A stretch of 64,000 nt of DNA from Flavobacterium sp. KACC 22761 (GCF_034058155.1 NZ_CP139148.1:62001-126000); one strand, 5' to 3'; positions 1-9,254 are shown, counted from the stretch's first letter. Made by a program: numbers and translations. Notes: generated by a model not told the origin, from the sequence alone.

Positions 1-276
1 AGCTTGACCAGAACCTTAAAATCTATGGAAGAAAAAGGCTTGATTGTTCGCAAAAAAAATCCAAGCGACGGAAGAGGCGTTTTGATCTATCTGACCGAAT
101 TTGGAAAAGAAAAAAGAGATTTATCTAAAAATACAGTTCTGAAATTTAATGAATCGGTAAGAAAACATGTTTCGGACGAAAAGCTGAATCATTTTATCGA
201 AGTTGCTGAAATCATCAACGAGTTAATTCAGGACAAAAACATATTTAATCAAACAGAAAACGCAGAAAACGAATAG
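1..276 (+). CDS. MarR-family transcriptional regulator, C-terminal part (cut by window start)
   Basis: The reading frame is open from base 1, so the N-terminus is missing. What remains is the end of the recognition helix and the wing of a MarR winged-helix domain: LTRTLKSMEEKGLI, then a DGRG turn followed by an I-x-LT-x-x-G strand, then a long C-terminal dimerisation helix. It ends 58 bases before the beta-oxidation gene fadN on the same strand. From that position I infer that it controls the fatty-acid degradation operon, as MarR- and TetR-type regulators do elsewhere. The effector (probably an acyl-CoA) is a guess. The family call is good; the target is inferred from context. Confidence 0.85.
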   Translation, partial: SLTRTLKSMEEKGLIVRKKNPSDGRGVLIYLTEFGKEKRDLSKNTVLKFNESVRKHVSDEKLNHFIEVAEIINELIQDKNIFNQTENAENE

Positions 277-334
277 TATTTCATAAGATCAGAAATAATT
301 CAAAAACTGCAAAAAAACAAACAAGTAACAAATT

Positions 335-2725
335 ATGAAACGCACAATTAAAAAAGTTGCTGTAATTGGATCCGGAATTATGGGTTCAGGTATAGCTTGT
401 CATTTTGCCAACATTGGTGTTGAAGTTTTACTGCTTGACATCGTGCCTCGCGAGTTGACAGAAGCTGAAGCTAAAAAAGGATTAACGCTTGAAAGCAAAG
501 CCGTTCGCAACCGTGTGGTAAATGACCATTTGGCGAACTCATTAAAATCAAAACCATCTCCTATTTACAGTCAGAAATTCGCCAACAGAATTACGACTGG
601 AAATACTACAGATGACATGGCAAAAATTGCTAATGTTGATTGGATTATCGAGGTTGTTGTAGAGCGTTTGGACATTAAGAAATTAGTTTTTGAACAAATC
701 GACAAATTTCGTAAACCGGGAACTTTGGTTACTTCGAACACTTCTGGTATTCCAATTCATTTTATGAGTGAAGGAAGAAGCGAAGATTTTCAACAGCATT
801 TCTGTGGAACACACTTTTTTAACCCTGCGCGTTACTTAAAATTATTTGAAATCATTCCTGGCCCAAAAACTTCAAAAGAAGTATTGGATTTCTTAAACGA
901 TTACGGATCTAAATTCTTAGGAAAAACTTCGGTTGTTGCTAAAGATACTCCAGCGTTTATTGGAAACAGAATTGGTATTTACGGAATCCAAAGTTTATTC
1001 CACCTTGTAAAAGAAATGGGATTGACTATCGAAGAAGTTGATAAATTGACAGGACCAGTTATCGGTCGTCCAAAATCAGCTACTTTCCGTACGGTTGACG
1101 TTGTTGGTTTAGATACTTTGGTACACGTTGCCAATGGTATTTACGAAAACTGCCCGAACGACGAACAACACGAATTGTTCAAACTTCCTGATTTCATCAA
1201 CAAAATGATGGAGAATAACTGGTTAGGAAGTAAAACGGGACAAGGTTTCTATAAAAAAGTAGATAAAGATATTCTTTCTTTAGACTTAGATACATTAGAA
1301 TATAGAGCGGCAAAAAAAGCAAATTTTGCAACTTTAGAATTAACTAAAACTATCGACAAACCAATCAATCGTTTTAAAGTTTTAGTAAAAGGAACTGATA
1401 AAGCAGGTGAATTCTACCGTAAAAGTTTCGCTGGAATGTTCGCTTACGTTTCAAACAGAGTTCCTGAAATCACAGACGAATTCTACAAAATTGACGACGC
1501 TATGAAAGCTGGTTTCGGATGGGAAAATGGTCCATTCGAAATCTGGGATGCTATTGGTGTTGAAAAAGGAATTGAAATCATGAAAGCGGAAGGTTTAGAG
1601 CCTGCTGCATGGGTAAACGAAATGTTAGCTTCTGGAAGCAAGAGTTTTTATACTGTAAAAGAAGGAGCAACTTATTTCTATAACATTCCAACAAAATCAC
1701 AAGAAAAGGTTCCTGGACAAGATTCATTTATTATTCTGAACAACATTCGCGAAAGCAAAAAAGTTTGGAGCAATAGTGGAGCCATCATTCAGGATTTAGG
1801 AGACGGAATCTTAAACTTAGAATTCCAGTCTAAAATGAATACAATTGGTGGTGATGTACTTCAAGCCATCAATAAAGCAATCGACTTATCTGAAAAAGAA
1901 TATCAAGGTTTAGTTATTGGTAACCAAGCGGCGAATTTCTCTGTTGGAGCTAATATCGGAATGATTTTCATGATGGCTGTTGAGCAGGAATATGACGAAT
2001 TGAACATGGCAATTAAATTATTCCAAGACACCATGATGCGTGTTCGTTACTCTTCTATTCCAGTTGTGGTTGCCCCTCACGGAATGACTTTTGGCGGTGG
2101 ATGCGAAATGAGCTTACATGCTGATAAAGTAGTTGCTGCAGCAGAAACGTATATGGGATTAGTTGAATTTGGTGTTGGAGTTATCCCTGGTGGTGGTGGT
2201 TCTAAAGAAATGACTTTAAGAGCTTCAGATTTATTCCGCAAAAACGACGTGGAATTGAACGTTCTTCAAGAGTATTTCTTGACAATTGCAATGGCTAAAG
2301 TTTCGACTTCTGGTTATGAAGCCTTTGATACTGGACTTTTACAACACGGAAAAGATGTTATCGTAGTAAACAAAGATCGCCAGATCGCTGAAGCTAAAAA
2401 ACATGCATTGTTAATGGCTGAAGCGGGTTATACACAACCAATCAGAAGAAACGATATTAAAGTTTTAGGAAAACAAGCTTTGGGTATGTTTTTAGTTGGA
2501 ACAGATCAAATGCAAGCTGGAAAATACATTTCTGAGCACGACAAGAAAATCGCAAACAAACTGGCTTATGTAATGGCTGGAGGTGATTTATCTGAAGCAA
2601 CTTTAGTATCTGAACAATATTTATTAGATATCGAACGTGAAGCTTTCTTGAGTTTATGTACAGAAAGAAAAACTCTGGAGCGTATTCAATATATGTTAAC
2701 TAAAGGAAAACCACTTCGTAATTAG
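335..2725 (+). CDS. fadN: FadN-type 3-hydroxyacyl-CoA dehydrogenase / enoyl-CoA hydratase
   Basis: Bifunctional beta-oxidation enzyme of 796 residues that hydrates trans-2-enoyl-CoA and oxidises the 3-hydroxyacyl-CoA with NAD. The dehydrogenase half is N-terminal: a Rossmann GxGxxG at residues 12-17, the conserved NTSG near 135-138, and the catalytic His160/Glu172 pair in GTHFFNP and FEIIPG. A crotonase-fold hydratase half occupies about residues 500-700, with the oxyanion-hole segments NFSVGANIG and GMTFGGGCEMS. This order is the reverse of E. coli FadB and matches Bacillus FadN/YusL, hence the symbol. It is followed by the thiolase gene, from which it is separated by an inserted repeat element that begins on its stop codon. 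Confidence 0.93.
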   Translation: MKRTIKKVAVIGSGIMGSGIACHFANIGVEVLLLDIVPRELTEAEAKKGLTLESKAVRNRVVNDHLANSLKSKPSPIYSQKFANRITTGNTTDDMAKIANVDWIIEVVVERLDIKKLVFEQIDKFRKPGTLVTSNTSGIPIHFMSEGRSEDFQQHFCGTHFFNPARYLKLFEIIPGPKTSKEVLDFLNDYGSKFLGKTSVVAKDTPAFIGNRIGIYGIQSLFHLVKEMGLTIEEVDKLTGPVIGRPKSATFRTVDVVGLDTLVHVANGIYENCPNDEQHELFKLPDFINKMMENNWLGSKTGQGFYKKVDKDILSLDLDTLEYRAAKKANFATLELTKTIDKPINRFKVLVKGTDKAGEFYRKSFAGMFAYVSNRVPEITDEFYKIDDAMKAGFGWENGPFEIWDAIGVEKGIEIMKAEGLEPAAWVNEMLASGSKSFYTVKEGATYFYNIPTKSQEKVPGQDSFIILNNIRESKKVWSNSGAIIQDLGDGILNLEFQSKMNTIGGDVLQAINKAIDLSEKEYQGLVIGNQAANFSVGANIGMIFMMAVEQEYDELNMAIKLFQDTMMRVRYSSIPVVVAPHGMTFGGGCEMSLHADKVVAAAETYMGLVEFGVGVIPGGGGSKEMTLRASDLFRKNDVELNVLQEYFLTIAMAKVSTSGYEAFDTGLLQHGKDVIVVNKDRQIAEAKKHALLMAEAGYTQPIRRNDIKVLGKQALGMFLVGTDQMQAGKYISEHDKKIANKLAYVMAGGDLSEATLVSEQYLLDIEREAFLSLCTERKTLERIQYMLTKGKPLRN

Positions 2726-3171
2726 TATTGAGTATTAAGATTTGAGTATTAAGATTAAAACAATTATGCATCAATTTGAAAAGTTGAAAATCTGGCAAAA
2801 GGCTATGGATATTGTAGAAAACGTCTACAAAGTTTGTGCAGAATTACCCTCAGATGAAAAATTTAACTTAATAAGTCAAATAAAAAGATGTGCAGTATCT
2901 ATCCCTTCAAATATAGCTGAAGGTTCTGGTAGAAATTCTAATAATGAGTTTGCTCATTTTTTAGGAATTGCAAATGGTTCAACTTATGAATTAATCACTC
3001 AATTAATGATTTCAAAACGTTTGAAATTAATAGCTGAAGAAAAAATATCAACTATAATAAATCAATTAGTAGAAGTCAGCAACATGAATTTTGCGCTTCA
3101 AAGATCTCTAAAAAAATAATAACTATATCGATTGGCAGTCTTAATACTTAATACACCAATCTTAATACATT
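2724..3171. repeat. Inverted 7-bp repeat arrays flanking a four-helix-bundle gene
   Basis: The left arm, 2724-2758, is built of 7-base units (AGTATTG, AGTATTA, AGATTTG, AGTATTA, AGATTAA). The right arm, 3137-3171, is the mirror set (AGTCTTA, ATACTTA, ATACACC, AATCTTA, ATACATT). The arms are largely complementary, so the transcript can fold into a stem of about 25-30 pairs carrying the small ORF in its loop. The element starts on the fadN stop codon and ends seven bases before the fadA ATG, so it fills the intergenic gap exactly. This looks like an insertion unit, comparable in layout to the intervening sequences of some 23S rRNA genes. Confidence 0.7.
2766..3119 (+). CDS. Four-helix-bundle protein (23S rRNA-intervening-sequence protein / Avd-like family)
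   Basis: 117 residues from the ATG at 2766. An in-frame TTG at 2742 would add eight residues but lies inside the flanking repeat, so the ATG is preferred. The protein has the family hallmarks: an N-terminal F-x-x-L-x-I-W-x-K-A-M, a central QIKRCAVSIPSNIAEG, and a C-terminal helical stretch. Relatives are encoded in intervening sequences of 23S rRNA genes and are homologous to the Avd accessory protein of diversity-generating retroelements; they form small pentameric helical bundles. The cellular role is unknown. Its position inside a beta-oxidation operon, between inverted heptamer arrays, suggests a passenger of a small mobile unit and not a lipid-metabolism gene. Confidence 0.85.
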   Translation: MHQFEKLKIWQKAMDIVENVYKVCAELPSDEKFNLISQIKRCAVSIPSNIAEGSGRNSNNEFAHFLGIANGSTYELITQLMISKRLKLIAEEKISTIINQLVEVSNMNFALQRSLKK

Positions 3172-3177
3172 TTATAA

Positions 3178-4359
3178 ATGAAAACAGCATATATAGTAAA
3201 AGCATATAGAACAGCAGTTGGAAAAGCTCCAAAAGGTGTTTTTAGATTTAAAAGACCTGATGAATTAGCAGCTGAAACCATTCAGTTTATGATGGACGAA
3301 CTGCCTGATTTTGATAAAAAACGCATCGATGACGTTATGGTAGGAAACGCCATGCCGGAAGCAGAACAAGGTCTTAACGTTGGACGTTTGATCTCTTTAA
3401 TGGGATTAAAAGTAGAAGACGTTCCTGGTGTAACAGTAAACCGTTATTGTGCATCTGGATTAGAAACTATCGGAATGGCAACTGCTAAAATCCAGTCAGG
3501 AATGGCAGATTGTATCATTGCGGGTGGTGCTGAAAGTATGAGTTATATCCCGATGGGAGGTTACAAACCAACTCCAGATTATAAAGTTGCTGCTGCAGGT
3601 CACGAAGATTACTATTGGGGAATGGGTTTAACTGCTGAAGCGGTGGCTAACCAATACAAAATCTCAAGAGAAGATCAGGATGAGTTTGCTTACAACTCTC
3701 ACATGAAAGCTTTGAAAGCACAAGCAGAAGGAAAATTCGACAAACAAATCGTTCCTATTACTGTTGAGCAGACTTTCATCAATGAAAATGGTAAAAAAGA
3801 AACAAAATCATACGTTGTTAACAAAGACGAAGGACCAAGAGCTGGAACTTCTAAAGAAGCTTTAGCAGGTTTAAGACCCGTTTTTGCTGCTGACGGAAGT
3901 GTAACAGCAGGTAACTCTTCTCAAATGAGCGACGGTGCAGCATTCGTTTTAATCATGAGTGAGGACATGGTTAAAGAATTAAATCTTGAGCCAATTGCCA
4001 GATTAGTAAACTTTGCTTCTTCTGGTGTTGAGCCAAGAATTATGGGAATCGGTCCTGTAAAAGCAATTCCGAAAGCCTTAAAACAAGCGGGATTAACATT
4101 AAACGATATTGAGTTAATTGAGTTAAACGAGGCTTTTGCTTCACAAGCTTTAGCAGTTACTCGCGAGTTAAACATTAACCCAGAAATCGTAAACGTAAAC
4201 GGTGGAGCGATCGCTTTAGGTCACCCTCTAGGATGTACAGGAGCAAAACTTTCTGTTCAGTTATTCGACGAAATGAAACGCAGAGGTAATAAATACGGAA
4301 TCGTGAGTATGTGTGTGGGGACTGGACAAGGTTCTGCAGGGATTTACGAGGTATTGTAA
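3178..4359 (+). CDS. fadA: Acetyl-CoA C-acyltransferase (3-ketoacyl-CoA thiolase)
   Basis: Thiolase of 393 residues, the usual length, which cleaves 3-ketoacyl-CoA with CoA in the last step of beta-oxidation. The nucleophile Cys91 lies in NRYCASGLETI. The second signature NGGAIALGHPLGCTGA carries His349, and the C-terminal SMCVGTGQGSAG carries Cys379, matching the canonical Cys/His/Cys triad. It follows fadN in the same orientation, and the two would form the trifunctional set together. The predicted start is the only good ATG, seven bases after the right repeat arm of the inserted element. Confidence 0.95.
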   Translation: MKTAYIVKAYRTAVGKAPKGVFRFKRPDELAAETIQFMMDELPDFDKKRIDDVMVGNAMPEAEQGLNVGRLISLMGLKVEDVPGVTVNRYCASGLETIGMATAKIQSGMADCIIAGGAESMSYIPMGGYKPTPDYKVAAAGHEDYYWGMGLTAEAVANQYKISREDQDEFAYNSHMKALKAQAEGKFDKQIVPITVEQTFINENGKKETKSYVVNKDEGPRAGTSKEALAGLRPVFAADGSVTAGNSSQMSDGAAFVLIMSEDMVKELNLEPIARLVNFASSGVEPRIMGIGPVKAIPKALKQAGLTLNDIELIELNEAFASQALAVTRELNINPEIVNVNGGAIALGHPLGCTGAKLSVQLFDEMKRRGNKYGIVSMCVGTGQGSAGIYEVL

Positions 4360-4377
4360 GGAAGTATTCTCTCCTAT

Positions 4378-4537
4378 TTGTCATTTCGACGAAGGAGAAA
4401 TCACACTAGTAATTCGACAAAGTAGCCATCTAGTTTGTCATTCCGAGGAACGAGGAATCTCCGCGACAATTTTCTGCAAAGTTTGTCAATCGTTGTAGAG
4501 CTACTTGCGGAGATTTCTCCTTCGTCAAAATGACAAG
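4378..4537. repeat. Dispersed palindromic repeat between fadA and the acyl-CoA dehydrogenase gene
   Basis: Two arms pair perfectly over 15 bases (GACGAAGGAGAAATC at 4388-4402 with its complement at 4512-4526), extended by TTGTCAT/ATGACAA. An internal block, GTCATTCCGAGGAACGAGG at 4437-4455, is a variant of the left arm, and AATCTCCGC at 4455-4463 can pair with GCGGAGATT at 4507-4515, giving an alternative fold. The GTCATTTCGACGAAGGAG motif is of a type I recall as scattered in intergenic regions of Flavobacteria. No ORF of interest is seen in it. Confidence 0.7.
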
Positions 4538-4591
4538 ATTGAGGAATAAGCATAAATAAAAAGATACTAAAACAACAAAAAAATAAAAGTC

Positions 4592-6382
4592 ATGAGCGAC
4601 AAAACAAGAGGAGGTCAATTCCTAGTTAAAGAAACAAAATGCGAAGATATCTTCACACCAGAAGATTTCTCGGAAGAGCAGTTAATGATGCGTGACTCTG
4701 TAAAAGAGTTCGTTGACAAAGAATTATGGGCGCATAAAGATCGTTTTGAGAAAAAAGATTACGCTTACACAGAAGCTTCTATGCGTAAAGCTGGAGAACT
4801 TGGACTTCTTGGAGTTGCGGTTCCAGAAGAATACGGCGGATTAGGAATGGGATTTGTTTCTACAATGTTAGTTTGTGACTACATTTCTGGAGCAACAGGT
4901 TCTTTCTCAACTGCTTTTGGTGCTCACACCGGAATTGGAACTATGCCAATTACACTTTACGGTACTGAAGAACAAAAGAAAAAATACGTTCCGCTATTAG
5001 CTTCTGGAGAATGGTTTGGAGCTTACTGTTTAACTGAGCCAGGCGCAGGATCTGATGCTAACTCAGGAAAAACTAAAGCAGTTTTATCTGAAGACGGAAA
5101 GTACTACTCTATTACAGGACAAAAAATGTGGATTTCGAATGCAGGTTTCTGTAGCGTTTTCATTGTTTTTGCTCGTATTGGAGATGATAAAAATATTACA
5201 GGTTTCATCGTAGAAAACGATCCTTCAAACGGAATTTCTATGAATGAAGAAGAGCATAAATTAGGAATCCGTGCTTCTTCTACTCGTCAGGTTTTCTTCA
5301 ACGAAACAAAAGTTCCAGTTGAAAACATGTTGTCTGAAAGAGGAAACGGTTTCAAGATCGCAATGAATGCTTTAAATGTTGGTCGTATTAAACTTGCTGC
5401 TGCTTGTTTGGATGCTCAAAGAAGAGTTACTTCTGGAGCTGTAAAATATGCTAACGAAAGAATTCAGTTCAATACTTCTATTTCATCTTTTGGAGCTATC
5501 CGTGCTAAATTAGCTGAAATGGCAACTAACGCTTATGCTGGAGAAAGTGCTTCTTACCGTGCTGCAAAAGATATCGAAGACAGAATCGCTGCTCGTGAAG
5601 CGGAAGGAACTTCTCATCAAGAAGCTGAATTAAAAGGTGTTGAAGAATATGCTATCGAATGTTCTATCTTGAAAGTTGCAGTTTCTGAAGACGTTCAATC
5701 TTGTTCTGACGAGGGAATTCAGATTTTTGGTGGAATGGGATTCTCTGAAGACACTCCTATGGAAAGTGCTTGGAGAGATGCTCGTATCGCTCGTATCTAT
5801 GAAGGAACAAACGAAATCAACAGAATGCTTTCTGTAGGTATGTTGATTAAAAAAGCAATGAAAGGACACGTTGATTTACTTGGGCCAGCAATGAAAGTTC
5901 AAGAGGAATTAATGGGAATTCCATCTTTTGATACTCCAGATTTCTCAGAATTATTCTCTGAAGAAAAAGGAATCATCGCTAACTTGAAAAAAGTTTTCTT
6001 AATGGTTGCCGGAAGCGCTGTTCAAAAATATGGTCCTGAATTAGATGCTCACCAACAATTGTTAATGGCAGCTTCTGATATCCTGATCGAAATCTACATG
6101 GCTGAAAGTACAATTTTGAGAACTGAAAAATTAGCAAAAGCTCAAGGCGAAGAAAAAGTTCAGGAGCAAATCGCTATGGCAAAATTATACTTATACAAAG
6201 CGGTTGATATCGTAAACTTAAGAGGAAAAGAAGGAATCGCTTCTTTCGCTGAAGGTGACGAACAACGCATGATGTTAATGGGACTTAAACGTTTCACAAA
6301 ATACACTAATCTGCCAAATGTTGTGGCACTTAGAGAAAAAATTGCAGGAAAATTAGTTGCAGAGAACACTTATTGCTTCTAA
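4592..6382 (+). CDS. Acyl-CoA dehydrogenase
   Basis: FAD enzyme of 596 residues that makes the first double bond of beta-oxidation. The order is an N-terminal helical domain, the FAD/substrate middle domain with YCLTEPGAGSDA near residue 150, and the C-terminal helical domain with the catalytic base Glu404 in RIYEGTNEINR. About 160 further residues follow, as in the long VLCAD-like and Bacillus FadE types, so long-chain acyl-CoA is the likely substrate. It is co-directional with fadN and fadA, but about 230 bases of palindromic repeat separate it from fadA, and it may be read from its own promoter. A strong terminator follows. Confidence 0.93.
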   Translation: MSDKTRGGQFLVKETKCEDIFTPEDFSEEQLMMRDSVKEFVDKELWAHKDRFEKKDYAYTEASMRKAGELGLLGVAVPEEYGGLGMGFVSTMLVCDYISGATGSFSTAFGAHTGIGTMPITLYGTEEQKKKYVPLLASGEWFGAYCLTEPGAGSDANSGKTKAVLSEDGKYYSITGQKMWISNAGFCSVFIVFARIGDDKNITGFIVENDPSNGISMNEEEHKLGIRASSTRQVFFNETKVPVENMLSERGNGFKIAMNALNVGRIKLAAACLDAQRRVTSGAVKYANERIQFNTSISSFGAIRAKLAEMATNAYAGESASYRAAKDIEDRIAAREAEGTSHQEAELKGVEEYAIECSILKVAVSEDVQSCSDEGIQIFGGMGFSEDTPMESAWRDARIARIYEGTNEINRMLSVGMLIKKAMKGHVDLLGPAMKVQEELMGIPSFDTPDFSELFSEEKGIIANLKKVFLMVAGSAVQKYGPELDAHQQLLMAASDILIEIYMAESTILRTEKLAKAQGEEKVQEQIAMAKLYLYKAVDIVNLRGKEGIASFAEGDEQRMMLMGLKRFTKYTNLPNVVALREKIAGKLVAENTYCF

Positions 6383-6414
6383 TATAAAAATAGTTTTTAG
6401 CTTTTAATTTGTTT

Positions 6415-6455
6415 AAGCCCGCGCAAGTCCGAAAATGCGCGGGCTTATTTTTTTG
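6415..6455 (+). terminator. Intrinsic terminator of the beta-oxidation operon
   Basis: An 11-bp GC-rich stem (AAGCCCGCGCA with TGCGCGGGCTT, 6415-6425 and 6436-6446) is followed by a T run. It lies 33 bases after the acyl-CoA dehydrogenase stop. Confidence 0.9.
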
Positions 6456-6598
6456 TTTTCATCTGAAAGACAGAACCTGAAAACGCAATATTTTTGCAGT
6501 AATTTGCAAATAATTCGTTAAAATTCAAATTAAAACGTTTTAGTATAGTTAAATATTAAATTCATTCCAGTATATTTAGCATTCTAAAAAACTAAAAT

Positions 6599-7693
6599 AT
6601 GAAACAACTTAACCTAATTACAATTTTATTTTTTCTGGTGCTATCCACAAATTCATTTGCACAGAAAAACAAAAAACTGGACATTATCGCTTATTACACA
6701 GGCGATTCTAATCTTATTGATCAGTACGAAGTCAATAAATTGGACCAAATTATATTCAGCTTTTGCCATTTAAGAGATGGTAAATTAAGCGTTGATTCTC
6801 CAAAAGATTCTTTAACGATTAAACACCTAGTTTCTTTAAAAGCAAAAAATCCGCAATTGAAAATTATTCTTTCGCTTGGCGGATGGGGTGGTTGCGAACC
6901 TTGTTCTGCTGCTTTTTCAACTGCTGAAGGTCGTTTGAAATTTGCAAAATCAGTAAAAGAAGTAAGTGATTATTTTAAAGTTGATGGTTTAGATTTAGAT
7001 TGGGAATATCCTTCAATCGAAGGTCTTCCAGGACATTTGTATCAAGCTGCTGACAAACCAAATTTTACTGATCTTCTTAAAATTTTGCGTTCAACATTAG
7101 GAAAAAAATACGAATTGAGTTTTGCTGCAGGAGGTTTTCAAAAATGTTTGGATGAATCTATAGACTGGAAAGGTGTTGCGCCATATGTAAATCGCATCAA
7201 TATTATGAGCTACGATTTGGTAAACGGATATTCTAAAGTTACTGGACATCATACACCATTATACAGCACAAATCCGAAAGAAGAATCAACCGACAGAGCA
7301 GTTACTTATTTAATAAAACAAGGAGTTCCTGCAGAAAAATTAGTTATAGGAGGCGCTTTTTATACCAGAACATGGAAAAATGTAGAAAATATCAATAATG
7401 GTTTGTATCAAGCTGGAGAACACACCCAAGGAGTTGATTTTAAAAACTTTGACACTACTTATACAGAAGCAAATGGCTGGAAATATTTCTGGGATGATAA
7501 AGCAAAAGCACCTTATTGGTACAATGCTCAAACCAAAACCTTTGCAACATCAGATGATCTTAAATCGATAAAAGCCAAATCAGAATATGCAAAACAAAAA
7601 AAACTGGGAGGCATTATGTTTTGGGAACTTACATTAGATAAAACGCATGACGGAATGGTTAACGCTATTTACGAAGTTATAAAAGCAAAATAG
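6599..7693 (+). CDS. Secreted glycoside hydrolase family 18 (chitinase-like)
   Basis: 364 residues with a signal peptide ending near residue 22 (NSFAQ). The GH18 barrel is clear: the SxGG strand appears as ILSLGGWGG, and the catalytic DxxDxDxE motif DGLDLDWEYP spans residues 129-138, with Glu136 as the acid and Asp134 as its partner. A late WE motif (MFWELTLD) closes the barrel. It should hydrolyse beta-1,4-GlcNAc polymers in the periplasm or outside the cell. There is no carbohydrate-binding module or type IX secretion tail. It is a single-gene unit with terminators on both sides. A chitin or peptidoglycan-type substrate cannot be told apart from sequence alone. Confidence 0.9.
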   Translation: MKQLNLITILFFLVLSTNSFAQKNKKLDIIAYYTGDSNLIDQYEVNKLDQIIFSFCHLRDGKLSVDSPKDSLTIKHLVSLKAKNPQLKIILSLGGWGGCEPCSAAFSTAEGRLKFAKSVKEVSDYFKVDGLDLDWEYPSIEGLPGHLYQAADKPNFTDLLKILRSTLGKKYELSFAAGGFQKCLDESIDWKGVAPYVNRINIMSYDLVNGYSKVTGHHTPLYSTNPKEESTDRAVTYLIKQGVPAEKLVIGGAFYTRTWKNVENINNGLYQAGEHTQGVDFKNFDTTYTEANGWKYFWDDKAKAPYWYNAQTKTFATSDDLKSIKAKSEYAKQKKLGGIMFWELTLDKTHDGMVNAIYEVIKAK

Positions 7694-7705
7694 TTTTAAA
7701 ATAAT

Positions 7706-7746
7706 AAAACGGCAGTTATTTCAAAAATAGCTGCCGTTTTTTTTAT
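7706..7746. terminator. Bidirectional terminator between convergent genes
   Basis: The stem AAACGGCAG/CTGCCGTTT has an A/T-rich extension (TTATTT with AAATAG) and U runs on both strands. It sits between the chitinase (+) and the minus-strand gene that ends at 7772. Confidence 0.85.
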
Positions 7747-7771
7747 TTGGGAAGATTCTCTAAAAAATTGT

Positions 7772-8257
7772 TTATTGAACCTTTGTTTTATCCAATTCTC
7801 CTATAAACGGAATTGCTTCTAAAATTTCGCTTCGGATGATTGTTTGCAAATAAACTTCAAGCTGAATAAACTTTGCCGCATTTATAGCACCAATTGCTTT
7901 CTTTGCTTGATTATATGTCTTTTCATATAATTTTTCATAAGCGATATGATTCTTTAAAGTTCCTTTTGCCAATTCATCGGCTTTGGCATCTGTCAAGGTT
8001 GCATAATTGGCGGCATAATCATTAATAAGCTGAAATTTTGTTTGGCCTAAAGCTTTACGCTCCGTTTCGTAATTATCATAAACTTTGGTAAAAGCCGCAG
8101 CTTGAGTATCTGACAAATTCATATACTGTTTTACTAAATCACTTTTAGATTTTCCGTAAAGACTTTGCAATACTTCAACATCTTCTTTAAATGAAGACTG
8201 CGCATGAACTGAAAACGTGGCAATGGCCATAATAAAAATAAGACTTAACTTTTTCAT
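7772..8257 (-). CDS. Small periplasmic helical protein of unknown function
   Basis: 161 residues with a signal peptide (cleavage likely after HA, residues 18-19). The mature part is almost wholly helical and charged, with repeated Lys/Ala/Leu patterns such as LSDTQAAAFTKVYDNYETERKALG. That layout is reminiscent of Spy/CpxP-type periplasmic chaperones and of the small protein at 23105-23563, but I see no LTxxQ pair that would make the assignment firm. It stands alone, with a terminator shared with the chitinase gene. Its function is unknown. Confidence 0.75.
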   Translation of the reverse strand: MKKLSLIFIMAIATFSVHAQSSFKEDVEVLQSLYGKSKSDLVKQYMNLSDTQAAAFTKVYDNYETERKALGQTKFQLINDYAANYATLTDAKADELAKGTLKNHIAYEKLYEKTYNQAKKAIGAINAAKFIQLEVYLQTIIRSEILEAIPFIGELDKTKVQ

Positions 8258-8339
8258 AGTTTTTGATTTTTAATTTGTTCTTAAATAATTATGCACTTTT
8301 AAATATATTGATTTTAACTGTTTTGTATTATTTCGAATT

Positions 8340-9254
8340 CTAAAAAAATGAGTATTGGTAAACCGCCGATAACGCATAATAATCCAAGCCATTATTGGTA
8401 AAAGCTCCAATATGATACTGAAATCTAATTGATTGCCCTTTTGCAATTGGTGTCGAAAATGTACCTCCTACCCTCCAATTATCAATTTGGCTAGCCTCAG
8501 GAACCCCGTCAATTATTGTTTTTCCGCCAAAAAACCAAGTTGTATTAAAACCAATCCACATTTGATTTTTAAAATAATAACTTGCATGTGCCTGCAAACT
8601 ATACGTAGGTTTTTGTTCCAATTTTTTTCCTAAAAAATCATTATTATCGGTATAAAACCAAACTCCCCCATACGCTTCTGCATATACATGAGCGAATCGT
8701 TTCGAAATACCTATTTCGGGTTTTATTCCCCATCGATTTGTGCCAATATTAACGCGTTTGTCTTCAAAATATCGTCCTGTTGGAATTGAAGTTACCAAAC
8801 TAACCCCTAAAATTGTTTTTTGCTGAAAAGACCTGAATTCACTTTTATCAAGAGCCGGCGAACCTAACAAATTTATTCCAAAACGCACTTTTGTATCGGC
8901 AAAACCAGTTCTTGAACCCGTCACAAGATCACCTGCAACCAAAGCAGAACCATCCATAAAAGTAAACGGAAGCGAAACCTGAATACGCGCCAACTTATTT
9001 GCCAAGCCAAAAGTCCTGATATAACTCGCCGCAATATTATGGCTCTGAATTTTAAAATCGGAAATAGGTAAAGAAGGTTCTGTAACAACATTTCCATCCA
9101 TGAAGACGTATCCAAGTGCTGCAACATTGAGCTTTTTAGGTACATTGGCATAAGCTCTTGGTTCTAAATCTTGGCCATAACTTATTATGATAAATAAAAA
9201 AAGTGCTGTACAGAAGATTTTTGTCGGAAAAACAGAAAAGTATTTTTTTGGCAT
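8340..9254 (-). CDS. Outer-membrane beta-barrel protein, MetA-pathway/phenol-degradation transporter-like
   Basis: 304 residues with an N-terminal signal sequence (hydrophobic 13-26, ending SYGQ). The rest alternates amphipathic strands and ends in aromatic residues (YQYSFF), as outer-membrane barrels do. The pattern PTGRYFEDKRVNIGTNRWG followed by EIGISKRF fits the family annotated as 'transporter, MetA pathway of phenol degradation'. The true substrate is unknown. It heads no obvious operon, since the next gene upstream is separated by 37 bases. The family assignment is moderate. Confidence 0.7.
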   Translation of the reverse strand: MPKKYFSVFPTKIFCTALFLFIIISYGQDLEPRAYANVPKKLNVAALGYVFMDGNVVTEPSLPISDFKIQSHNIAASYIRTFGLANKLARIQVSLPFTFMDGSALVAGDLVTGSRTGFADTKVRFGINLLGSPALDKSEFRSFQQKTILGVSLVTSIPTGRYFEDKRVNIGTNRWGIKPEIGISKRFAHVYAEAYGGVWFYTDNNDFLGKKLEQKPTYSLQAHASYYFKNQMWIGFNTTWFFGGKTIIDGVPEASQIDNWRVGGTFSTPIAKGQSIRFQYHIGAFTNNGLDYYALSAVYQYSFF

